Of a stretch of 64,000 nucleotides of DNA, positions 9,254 to 16,452 are shown piece by piece. Within the stretch, counting starts at the first letter, position 1. Every line of letters begins with the position of its first letter. Source of the stretch: Pleurocapsa sp. PCC 7327 (GTDB lineage Bacteria > Cyanobacteriota > Cyanobacteriia > Cyanobacteriales > Microcystaceae); contig NC_019689.1 of NCBI RefSeq assembly GCF_000317025.1, forward strand, positions 4,883,501 through 4,947,500, written 5' to 3'. The notes beneath the pieces were generated by a model. The model ran no database searches. It was not told the origin of the DNA and saw nothing but the letters and a program-made list of their open reading frames with translations. The position numbers and the translations under genes were made by a program.

Positions 9254-10042
9254 TCAAATTAGCCCTTCTAGTTCTAAATCTTCAATCATTTGAAGACCGC
9301 GAGGATCGCCTACCTTTAATAGGGCTGCCTTAGCATCTTCTTTTACGCCCAAATCTTCATCTTCAACTAAGGCTTCTAGGAGAGCGTCGATCGCCGTTGC
9401 ATAAATAACATTCAGAGGTAGTTCGCGACACAATTGCCCGATCGACCAAGCACAGTTACTTCTGATAGCGGCGACTGGATCTCGCCTTAAAGCTTCGATC
9501 AGAGGAGGAATAGCAGCGATAATGTCTTCATATTCTAGTTTAGCGACTTGAGCTAGGCTACTGGCTGCCCAGAGGCGTACCGCAGAAATATCCATTTTGA
9601 GAGCGTGAATTAGCGGGCGAACCGAACGGCGATCGCGACAGTTCCCTAATGCCCAAACAACTCCTTTGCGAACGTAGCCATTCCAGTCGTTATTGAGGGC
9701 AGCAATCAGAGGTTCGACAGCATCGGGACTGGTATTGCGCCCCAAAGCATAGGCAGCACTTACCCGCACCAAGGGGCAAACATCGGTTAGCAATCGGATG
9801 AGGTGAGGAATAGCGCGTTCGTCGCGAAGCTCGCAAAACGCTCTTGCCGCCAGCATTCGTTGCGGCGTTTCCGAACTGGTCAACAGTCTCAGCATCGCTT
9901 CTGGATCGGGAGGTGGAGTTTGGGATTCCAATTCTTCCGATTCGAGAGGATCTGGCGAGCTGATTAGCTGTTCTTCCGATTCAATTACGCTGAGGTCATC
10001 TTCGTTATACATACTAAGATCGATTATCGCATCGAATCCCAA
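9254..10042 (-). CDS. HEAT-repeat (PBS-lyase-like) protein
   Basis: After an acidic N-terminus (ESEEQLISSPDPLESEELES) the protein consists of about five HEAT units with the PBS-lyase pattern, for example DERAIPHLIRLLTDVCPLVRVSAAYALG and SPDAVEPLIAALN. Such proteins form alpha-solenoids. In cyanobacteria relatives include the phycobilin lyases CpcE/CpcF and many adaptor proteins. No lyase partner gene is adjacent, so a bilin role is not supported. The likely start is MYNEDDLS, about ten codons inside the frame. It is cotranscribed with ubiX. Confidence 0.85.
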   Translation of the reverse strand: MGFDAIIDLSMYNEDDLSVIESEEQLISSPDPLESEELESQTPPPDPEAMLRLLTSSETPQRMLAARAFCELRDERAIPHLIRLLTDVCPLVRVSAAYALGRNTSPDAVEPLIAALNNDWNGYVRKGVVWALGNCRDRRSVRPLIHALKMDISAVRLWAASSLAQVAKLEYEDIIAAIPPLIEALRRDPVAAIRSNCAWSIGQLCRELPLNVIYATAIDALLEALVEDEDLGVKEDAKAALLKVGDPRGLQMIEDLELEGLI

Positions 10043-10096
10043 TTATGAAGAAGGCAGGGAACAGATAGGGCGAGGAAAGATGAATCTCCCTAACTT

Positions 10097-10570
10097 CTAA
10101 AGCGGTTTGCCCACAGAAAAAGATTGAATTTCGTAACCCAGACGGCGATAAAAGTCGAGGGCAACTTGGTTGTGGGAGAATACTTGAAGACCGATTTGGC
10201 GATCGCCCCTTGCAGCCGCCCAAGTTTCAGCCCGATGCATCAAAGCTCTAGCAATCCCGCGACGGCGATGTTCTGGCGCAACATAAAGCAAAAAAATGTA
10301 GGCGTATCGATCGCCGCTAACTAAATCTATAGCATTTCCCATCCACAAACAAGCGACTGGGACTGACTCAGATGCTTCGCGCGTCCATTCAACCCACCAC
10401 AAAGGCGTATCTGAGGACAAGTAATTCTCAACCGTTTGCACTAAATGAGAAAAGTCTTCGCGATCGGGAAAAAGTTCCTGGTAAGTTAGCGTCATGTACT
10501 TGCTCAGTCGAGCCTTCTCTAGGCTAGAGCCTATGCGAAACTGATAGCCATCTGGCAAGCTATGAGCCAT
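10097..10570 (-). CDS. GNAT-family N-acetyltransferase
   Basis: A 157-residue single-domain GNAT. The acetyl-CoA pyrophosphate loop is RRRGIARAL (motif A, near residue 112), preceded by strand YIFLLYVAPEH. Motif B is visible in VFSHNQVALDFYRRLGYE. This is the complete fold, unlike the damaged GNAT at 13 kb. The N-terminal WWVEWTREASESVPVACLW gives no substrate clue. It is separated from the HEAT gene by 54 bases and preceded by a polypurine repeat block. Confidence 0.88.
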   Translation of the reverse strand: MAHSLPDGYQFRIGSSLEKARLSKYMTLTYQELFPDREDFSHLVQTVENYLSSDTPLWWVEWTREASESVPVACLWMGNAIDLVSGDRYAYIFLLYVAPEHRRRGIARALMHRAETWAAARGDRQIGLQVFSHNQVALDFYRRLGYEIQSFSVGKPL

Positions 10571-10775
10571 CTTGTTAAAGACGAGGGGACGGGAACGAGG
10601 AGTAGGAGACTTCTGAGACTGGGGGAGTTGGGAGTGTGGGGGGTGTGGGGGGACAAGGAGACAAGGGAGACTCCGAAGAAGACAAACTTAGAGGAAGTTT
10701 TGAAATCGATTAACCTAAACTTTGACAAGGAGACAAGGGAGACTCCGAAGAAGACAAACTACTAACGACTAACTA
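10571..10775. repeat. Polypurine intergenic repeat block, copy B (reverse orientation)
   Basis: A long G/A-rich stretch (GGGACGGGAACGAGGAGTAGG...) that is the reverse-complement counterpart of the polypyrimidine segments at 8.5 and 35.2 kb. It shares an exact core with the 35.2-kb copy (CAGTCTCAGAAGTCTC on the other strand). It contains an exact 37-bp direct repeat. Confidence 0.7.
10652..10760. repeat. 37-bp exact direct repeat, two copies 72 bp apart
   Basis: The 37-mer beginning GACAAGGAGACAAGGGAGAC and ending GAAGACAAACT occurs at 10652-10688 and 10724-10760 without a mismatch. The unique spacer between them is AT-richer. This suggests a recent local duplication. Confidence 0.9.
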
Positions 10776-10809
10776 ATCCCCAATCCAAAATCCTTTCATC
10801 CAAAACAAA

Positions 10810-10953
10810 TCACTGGTCGCCGGTCACTGTTTCAATCGGTGCGGGTGCTGCCATATCTGAAGGCAGGAAGATACGGGCGCTAGTTACCAGTAATGCGACT
10901 AAAAATACTAGAACGATGAGAAAGGGAGCGATGTATTGACGAAAAATTGCCAT
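10810..10953 (-). CDS. Small single-span membrane protein, 47 aa
   Basis: My own translation of the gap upstream of the polypurine block gives a clean 47-codon frame: MAIFRQYIAPFLIVLVFLVA continuing LLVTSARIFLPSD and a Pro/Ala-rich acidic tail. It has one hydrophobic span (residues 10-27), a positive residue before it and a tail afterwards. This is the layout of small thylakoid or plasma-membrane subunits. I cannot match it to a named photosystem or cytochrome b6f subunit. It is too short for standard ORF cut-offs. The regular amino-acid pattern supports it being real. Confidence 0.6.
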   Translation of the reverse strand: MAIFRQYIAPFLIVLVFLVALLVTSARIFLPSDMAAPAPIETVTGDQ

Positions 10954-11061
10954 TTGAGTTGAAGAGTGCGATCGGGTTTTCTGACGAAGTAGCTCAAGCT
11001 TAGCGAGCTATCTGTGTCTAGTTTAAAATATTTGTCCCGGTTCGATGTAACTCGCATTCTT

Positions 11062-11892
11062 TTATAGCCTCATCGATAACTGTCTGCCAACGGCAAACCT
11101 CAAAAGTCTAAGCGGCACGCTGGAACCTTTGAGGACTGGCAGGCGCAAAAATCTTCCCGTTGCTAGACGAGCAATCCCTTTTAAACGAGCTTGTAGTCTT
11201 GTCTGGAGAAAAGCAAGTTTACCTTCACTCTTACCCGTGACATATAAAGGTGTAAAAGCCAGTTTTCCATAAAGAACATCAGCTCTATGAGTCAGGCTGA
11301 GTCCGTTTCGATGGTGCTCGATATTTGGCATTCCCCCGTGCTCTCCATAATTTCGGAAGGGAATGTAGTTTTTGAGTTTTCTAGCGCGTAGGTAAGAATC
11401 GACACCAGAATCCCAGCTAGAGTAATTAGCAGCTCCTATTTTTTCTTTCACTTCTTCGGCTAGCTCGATGAGACAGCGAGCACCTTGAGGAGTAACAATG
11501 TAAGCAACTGTTGAAGCCGAATATCCTTGAGCGTAACCTTCTTGGGAGACGCTATAAACTTGAGGAGCGCAGGCATACAACCAAGCTACTCCTACAGTGT
11601 TATCGTCAGGGTTGAAAGGGAGAGGAAGTTTTCCCAATCCCAGCACGGGTACGAAATCTGCCTCGACAATTAAAGTAAGTCGGTCTTGTTGCACGGCGCT
11701 TTCCCAAGCTCGCTTGTGGTTGAGGAGACAACGATAACTCGGCGAATAATTTTTATATTCTTCCTTTGGCTCTTGTCTGAGAACTTCGCATTGTAAACCT
11801 TCTTGCTTTAAGGCTTGCTCGAGAAGCTCCGTTGACTCTTTATAAGCAATAATAAATACTTGAGTGATGCGATCGCTTAACCGAGTTGTCAT
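11062..11892 (-). CDS. Glycosyltransferase family 25-like (LPS-type) protein
   Basis: A 276-residue protein. The early segment VFIIAYKESTELLEQALKQEG and the centre CLLNHKRAWESAVQQDRLTLIVEADFVPV resemble the GT25 pattern of an SHxxxW-type helix followed by a nucleotide-sugar EDD-like motif, here EAD. YLRARKLKNYIPFRNYGEHGG follows. These enzymes transfer hexoses during lipo-oligosaccharide assembly. The basic C-terminus (RLQARLKGIARLATGRFLRL) could bind the membrane surface. It opens a leftward run with a flippase-like protein and a 531-aa uncharacterised protein, consistent with envelope glycan synthesis. The substrate is unknown. Confidence 0.7.
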   Translation of the reverse strand: MTTRLSDRITQVFIIAYKESTELLEQALKQEGLQCEVLRQEPKEEYKNYSPSYRCLLNHKRAWESAVQQDRLTLIVEADFVPVLGLGKLPLPFNPDDNTVGVAWLYACAPQVYSVSQEGYAQGYSASTVAYIVTPQGARCLIELAEEVKEKIGAANYSSWDSGVDSYLRARKLKNYIPFRNYGEHGGMPNIEHHRNGLSLTHRADVLYGKLAFTPLYVTGKSEGKLAFLQTRLQARLKGIARLATGRFLRLPVLKGSSVPLRLLRFAVGRQLSMRL

Positions 11893-11980
11893 TTGTTAAA
11901 AGTCCTTTGTCATTGGTGAGAAGGGGATTAGTTATTAGTTAGTGGTTAGTAGTTAATTGTCTCCCACTCTCTCCTCTATA
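11893..11980. repeat. Intergenic stutter repeat, copy C
   Basis: AGTCCTTTGTCATTGGTGAG is followed by iterated TTAGT units and a short pyrimidine run. The CCTTTGT and TTAGTGGTTAGTAGTTA modules match segments at 8.5 and 35.2 kb. The CCTTTGT module also occurs inside two genes at 39.1 and 50.8 kb. Confidence 0.65.
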
Positions 11981-12934
11981 CTATTGCCTCAATTTTTTCG
12001 CGGCTCCCATCATTTGTCCCAAGAAGGGCAAGCCGATAATTGCTGGCAGGAAGTAGCGAGAAGTACACAATAAACCCAACGCCGCTCCCGCTTGGACATC
12101 AAAATAGGGTTGGTAAAAGAAAATTAATGCAGCGTCGCGCGTTCCTACTCCCGCAAAAGTTAGGGGTAATAATCCGGCTAGAATTGCTAGGGGCGAAAGA
12201 GCTAAGTTAACTATAAATGGTGTCCAAGCTTTAAGTGCGAGGATAAATAACCAAATTTGTAATAGGTGCAAAAACCAGGTAAAAATAGAAGTAGCGGAAA
12301 CGATTAATAACTGTTTTTTATCGCCCCAAAAATAATCATGCATTTCCTGCCAAGAAATCTGTAAGTTTTGGAGCTTTTGTCTTAATTTTTTCGGTGCTAT
12401 TTTGATAGCGCTAACAAAAAATATTTGAGCAAACTGACGCGAACCAAGTAACAATAATCCAAAGATTAACCCTCCGGTTACTGCTAGCGTCATCGTCCAA
12501 AATAGACCGTCTTTTTCTGGATAAACAAATAAGCCAAAGACGCACCACAACAGTAAGGAAAGCATATCGCAGGCTTTTTCAAACACTACCAAAGACAGCG
12601 ATAAAGAACCGCTTAAATGCCCTCTATCCCTCATGAAATAGGCTTTGACAATATCCCCCATTTTGGAGGGAAGCACCATATTAAGAACGCTTGCCCCTAA
12701 AATAAGGCGGTTGGCTTCGATAAATCCTAAGCTAGTTCCCTGCGGCATCAGTTGTTGCAGCCGCCAGGAAGTAACCATGGTGATAGGAATAACCATACCA
12801 AGACTAACTGCCATCCAAACGCGATCGCAATCTCTAAAAACCTGGATTAAACCTTGGAAATCAATTTTTGAATAGAGAATTAGGAGAATTGCAACGCTGA
12901 CAGCGATAGAAATAAATCGTTTCATGTTTAACAA
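11981..12934 (-). CDS. Flippase-like (lysylphosphatidylglycerol synthase TM region) membrane protein
   Basis: A 317-residue polytopic protein with about eight hydrophobic helices. It matches the UPF0104/LPG synthase transmembrane family: GASVLNMVLPSKMGDIVKAYFM near residue 80, FEKACDMLSLLLWC, and late LLPLTFAGVGTRDAALIFF. The soluble lysyltransferase half of MprF is absent. Family members act in phospholipid or glycolipid transfer and often sit in glycan loci. The neighbours here are a GT25-like transferase and the 531-aa protein, so a role in envelope glycolipid export is reasonable but inferred. Confidence 0.82.
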   Translation of the reverse strand: MLNMKRFISIAVSVAILLILYSKIDFQGLIQVFRDCDRVWMAVSLGMVIPITMVTSWRLQQLMPQGTSLGFIEANRLILGASVLNMVLPSKMGDIVKAYFMRDRGHLSGSLSLSLVVFEKACDMLSLLLWCVFGLFVYPEKDGLFWTMTLAVTGGLIFGLLLLGSRQFAQIFFVSAIKIAPKKLRQKLQNLQISWQEMHDYFWGDKKQLLIVSATSIFTWFLHLLQIWLFILALKAWTPFIVNLALSPLAILAGLLPLTFAGVGTRDAALIFFYQPYFDVQAGAALGLLCTSRYFLPAIIGLPFLGQMMGAAKKLRQ

Positions 12935-13010
12935 TTACAGCTTAATAGATCGAGCAAAATCTAAGGCTCTTATCAAATAGAGATTGGGCGAGCAAGACAC
13001 GAACCCCCTG

Positions 13011-13604
13011 TTAATTACTGCTTAAATAATCTTTTTGCTTCAGGGCATATTTAACAGCTTTTCGTTCTGATTGTGTGAGATTTGGTAGCTGATTTTCGGT
13101 AAAGAAAAATTCTTTTTCAAACTTTAAACCCACTTTCTCCAGGACTCGAATTGACCGTTGATTATCTGCCAATGTCCAACTAGCTACTTTTTGTATACCC
13201 CATTCTTTAAACCCTTTAGATACTAATTTTTGTGACCCTTCAGTTGCATAACCTTTTCCCCATTTATCGGGATATAATCGATAACCAAGGGCAATTTCGT
13301 CATCTGCTATTATTCCTAATTCCACTGCAAATTTATTTTCTGTAGCTGGGTAGGAGTGAAACCAACCGATAAAATCATTACTTGATTTTTCAATTGCAGC
13401 CCAAATTCCATAGCGATCGTACTTTTCGTAGTATTTCATCATTTTGGGCAAAGATTAATTTTTAATAATTTCGTAATTAGTTGTATTCCCTCCATTGCCC
13501 CAACGGATTATTTCCGGGTTGCTATCTAGAACCAATAAATTGTCTGCGTCATCTTCAAGAAATTCGCGCAGAATTAACCTCTCTGTTTCTAGAAAAATTT
13601 TCAT
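13011..13604 (-). pseudogene. RimJ/RimL-type GNAT acetyltransferase broken by one in-frame stop
   Basis: Translation from ATG 13604 (or 13619) gives MKIFLETERLILREFLEDDA and continues DNLLVLDSNPEIIRWG, the hallmark N-terminus of RimJ/L acetyltransferases, up to ...EIIKN. A TAA at 13455-13457 interrupts it. The same frame then resumes SLPKMMKYYEKYDRYGIW and keeps the acetyl-CoA loop KWGKGYATEG, the NQRSIRVLEKVGL helix and a full C-terminus. The downstream piece (13011-13451, from TTG) would lack the first beta-alpha unit. Only one base change separates it from a 198-codon gene. Nonsense mutation or sequencing error are the plausible explanations. Confidence 0.82.
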
Positions 13605-13640
13605 ATTCCTCGCTTTCATTTCTCTGTGCTAACTAAAAAA

Positions 13641-15236
13641 TTATAACTGTCGCTCTAACTTTAAACTTTGACCAGCTTTAAGCTGCTTAACTTGCTCGGT
13701 TAAATCTAACCAAGGCTGCAATTGTCCTATCTGAAAAGTACGACTCATGACAACATAAATTGAAGTTTGATCGCAGCCAATTCCTGCTGAAATAACATTA
13801 TCCCAGGATGCGGAATGCAATTCATCAATGATTTTCCATTGTCCATTTTCCCATCGCAACTGACGAGAAAAAGTAAAGGGTGCGATTTTTTTCCCGGTAA
13901 TCAATATTTTTTGCAGGGTTTTACGAATTATGTTGGGAAAGAAACGACCAAAAGTATACATAGCTACTCGCAGAATTATTAAATTTAGAGTGGTCATCTG
14001 TTTTTGTTTTGCCCAACCCAGCGACCCCTGAATCGTAATTTCATCTTCATCGACTTGAATTTTAGAATTGCCCATTAAATGACCAACAGCATTTTTAATC
14101 TTTTTACCCTCTTTTACCTGAAGGGAAAATTGCGTATCAGAAGCCACTAAGTTACCATTTCTAAATAGCTTAAAAGCTCCCCCTTTATTGAGAGCTAAAT
14201 AGAGTTCTGTGTCTTGACGGCGATCGATCAAAATTCCGCCTTCTTGTAGCCAAAAACGACCAAAAAAACGTGGTTTAAAAGGAGGTCTATGGGGAACAAA
14301 ATCTCTCCAAGCTAATAAATAATTCCAAGTGTGATGTCCGATGATATGATCGTCGGCGTAACATGGGGCTAAACCATTTTTCAGTCCTTTTAAAAAGCGA
14401 TCGTTGATGTTTAATGCTTCTGGCAACCATTTTCCGACTAATTCAAACCCGTGAGGAAAGAAATTATAAGTATTGCGACTGGTATATTCTCCCCCATAAG
14501 AACCATCGGGATGAACAAAATGAGAAGCTAAAATAACAGCTTTTGCCAGCGCATCTTTTAGTCGATTATTGGTAGGATTAAATTCGTAAACGCGAGCCAA
14601 ACAGGAAATTGTTAAGGTATGATAACCCGGATCGCACCCTTCATATTCAATAAACCAGCCTTCGGGATTTTGCCACGATAAAACCTGTTCTAATCGTTGT
14701 TCTTTTTGGGCGTTCCATCTATCAGTTTTAAGCAATTTTGATAATAATTCCAAACAGAGAACAATTAACGCTTGATGATTGGTTAATCGTCCGCTTTCTT
14801 GATGATGTGCTAACCAGTCAGCCCGTTTGACAAAAAAGTCGATCGCATTTTGATTATTTAGTCCCAGCAATCTATAACTATCAATACAGGCAAGCAGCGA
14901 AAAAGCGGCAGCCCCTCCTGCCCTCTCAAAAGGAAAATAATCGTCGCAGGAACCGTCTGAATGGGCGCTGCGGGCGGCGTAGAGGATGCCTGCTTCTACC
15001 CAGTCACGAATGGCGCTTTGGCGGTAAAAGGGATTATTGGGAATATCCGTGTCGTAAGCGAGGGCGAGGGGATAGACGAACTCCTGCGACATCCCGCTAG
15101 GAAAATCGATGATTTTGTACTGCCAGAAATTGCGGTCAAAACATCCGTAGGTGGGACTATGGGGGTTACGATCTTGAAGGGTTAAGAGTTTGGGAATTTG
15201 CGCGATCGCTTCTAGAGCAAATAAATCTCGACTCAT
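13641..15236 (-). CDS. Uncharacterised 531-aa protein, (alpha/alpha)-toroid/heparinase-like organisation
   Basis: Residues 1-330 are helical with recurring paired motifs such as DGSCDDYFPFERAGGAAAFS, NPEGWFIEYEGCDPGYHTL and PDGSYGGEYTSRNTYNFFPH. This recalls the (alpha/alpha)n toroid of glycan lyases and glucuronyl hydrolases. Residues 350-531 look beta-rich (TELYLALNKGGAFKLFRNG), as in the sandwich half of heparinase-type proteins. No signal peptide is seen, so a cytosolic or membrane-surface role is likely. It is preceded by a REP-rich region and followed by the damaged GNAT gene and the flippase-like and GT25-like genes. Family assignment rests on organisation, not on a recognised signature; function unknown. 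Confidence 0.6.
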   Translation of the reverse strand: MSRDLFALEAIAQIPKLLTLQDRNPHSPTYGCFDRNFWQYKIIDFPSGMSQEFVYPLALAYDTDIPNNPFYRQSAIRDWVEAGILYAARSAHSDGSCDDYFPFERAGGAAAFSLLACIDSYRLLGLNNQNAIDFFVKRADWLAHHQESGRLTNHQALIVLCLELLSKLLKTDRWNAQKEQRLEQVLSWQNPEGWFIEYEGCDPGYHTLTISCLARVYEFNPTNNRLKDALAKAVILASHFVHPDGSYGGEYTSRNTYNFFPHGFELVGKWLPEALNINDRFLKGLKNGLAPCYADDHIIGHHTWNYLLAWRDFVPHRPPFKPRFFGRFWLQEGGILIDRRQDTELYLALNKGGAFKLFRNGNLVASDTQFSLQVKEGKKIKNAVGHLMGNSKIQVDEDEITIQGSLGWAKQKQMTTLNLIILRVAMYTFGRFFPNIIRKTLQKILITGKKIAPFTFSRQLRWENGQWKIIDELHSASWDNVISAGIGCDQTSIYVVMSRTFQIGQLQPWLDLTEQVKQLKAGQSLKLERQL

Positions 15237-15311
15237 GTAGGGGAGTTTAACACTGAATTTATCAAGTAAATCTTAGCTCCACAAGGGACATTGAGGAGTA
15301 ATCAATGTAGT

Positions 15312-15328
15312 GCGAGCAAGATGCTCGC
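15312..15328. repeat. REP palindrome 1
   Basis: GCGAGCA-AGA-TGCTCGC is a perfect 7-bp stem with a 3-base loop, flanked by GTAGT on the left and GCAAT on the right. It lies downstream of the RAYT gene. Confidence 0.9.
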
Positions 15329-15375
15329 GCAATGTTTTTTATGAATTGCGATCGCGCCATATCTTTTTAGTAGTC

Positions 15376-15392
15376 GTGAGCGAGACGCTCAC
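15376..15392. repeat. REP palindrome 2 (variant)
   Basis: GTGAGCG-AGA-CGCTCAC has the same 7-3-7 geometry and AGA loop as palindrome 1 with compensated stem changes. It lies between palindrome 1 and the RAYT stop codon. Confidence 0.85.
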
Positions 15393-15410
15393 ACTACCAT
15401 ACACGATCGT

Positions 15411-15944
15411 TTAAAATATTTCCCAAAAGAAGGGATATTCTTCTGGCGTTTTAGACAATCCAGCCTTAACAGGATTCTGTCTAATATATTCCCATTTAAT
15501 CTGAAACTCTCTTTCATCTCTAATCATTTCATCGTATCTACCATCTTGCCAAACTTTGCCAATATGATTCATAACCAAAGGAATTTGCTTGGCACTATAA
15601 CTTTTAATACTGTGTAATATACTTCCAATTGACCAATATTCTGAGGTCGCTTTAAATGGAACTAGATTTTTTGAGTTAGACGTGAGTAGATTTTTGGAAT
15701 CAGACGCGAGCAAGATGCTCGCACTACTGTGAATGCGATCGCGAGGAAAAGGTTTAATTAATAAATGCACATGGTCTGGCATAATCACCACAGCATAAAT
15801 TTGATATCGTTTTTGATTAAAAAATAAACAAGCATCAAGCACGACTTTTCGAGCGGGTGAGGTTAACTCCAGTCTCTCCCAAGTAACAAAAGTTATGAAA
15901 TATGTACCGTGAGGTTTTTCTAGCTGTGGTAATTGTTTTTTCAA
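15411..15944 (-). CDS. REP-associated tyrosine transposase (RAYT, IS200/IS605-like)
   Basis: A 177-residue Y1 HUH-type protein. It has the N-terminal strand GTYFITFVTWERL, the metal-binding HUH motif in MPDHVHLLIKPF, the helix with the candidate nucleophile in HSIKSYSAKQI, and the C-terminal WQDGRYDEMIRDE plus YIRQNPVKAGLSKTPEEYPF. These features define domesticated RAYTs, which act on REP palindromes. It is longer than the roughly 150 residues usual for the family because about 28 residues (from RDRIHSSAS to SKNLVPFK) are encoded by REP-like DNA inserted in frame. REP copies flank it on both sides. Confidence 0.92.
   Translation of the reverse strand: MKKQLPQLEKPHGTYFITFVTWERLELTSPARKVVLDACLFFNQKRYQIYAVVIMPDHVHLLIKPFPRDRIHSSASILLASDSKNLLTSNSKNLVPFKATSEYWSIGSILHSIKSYSAKQIPLVMNHIGKVWQDGRYDEMIRDEREFQIKWEYIRQNPVKAGLSKTPEEYPFFWEIF
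15706..15722. repeat. REP palindrome 3, inside the RAYT coding frame
   Basis: GCGAGCA-AGA-TGCTCGC, identical to palindrome 1, sits within the transposase gene. On the minus strand it is translated as part of SASILLASDS without disturbing the frame. Adjacent GTTAGACGTGAGTAG and TCAGACGCGAGCAAG look like diverged duplicates. Confidence 0.9.
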
Positions 15945-16053
15945 TTCAAATAATAAATCTTAAAGTTTGCGTTTCTGTAGTGCGAAGCTGCTAAGCTGCG
16001 CTAGTTGAAAGCCTGTTAAAAAAATCGTAGATTCAAGTAGATTCAATTGTAGT

Positions 16054-16126
16054 GCGAGCATCTTGCTCGCGCAATCCTTGGGATACTTGCTCGCGCAATT
16101 CTTGGGATACTTGCTCGCGCAATCCT
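16054..16126. repeat. REP palindrome 4 plus 24-bp tandem half-sites
   Basis: GCGAGCA-TCT-TGCTCGC at 16054-16070 is the reverse-orientation REP. From 16062 the unit CTTGCTCGCGCAATCCTTGG plus GATA is repeated at 16062-16085 and 16086-16109, with a partial third copy at 16110-16126. One base differs between the first two units. A frame at 15960-16220 through this block would read CASKYPK repeats but has a TTG start and no other support as a gene. Confidence 0.88.
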
Positions 16127-16452
16127 GATGAGCGATCGTTAGTGTCAACCAGTCTTGCCAAAACTCATCAAAGTTAAGAAAACTTTTCAATCGCGCCTGC
16201 GTCTTTAATATGAAGGACAAAAGAGTAGCGATCGCGTGCTAACACAAATGACTTATCATTATTTGACGCTACTTAGAAAATAAGATAGTTATGCGTATTA
16301 ATCTACCTTTTGGTTAAAAGCGTCTAATCAAGACTTCAGACTAAAGGTGCTATGATAAGCCAATTATTATTACTTGGGCGGCTAGTTACTTGCCGAGTGC
16401 TTTCATCGCCACCAAAGCGATGCGGGCGTTTAATGTGGTTAAGGAGTGAAGC

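Noticed and set aside
15960-16220. 86-codon frame with CASKYPK repeats upstream of the RAYT gene
   Set aside because: It starts with TTG, has no RBS, and most of its distinctive sequence is the translated REP tandem. It is not supported as a gene.
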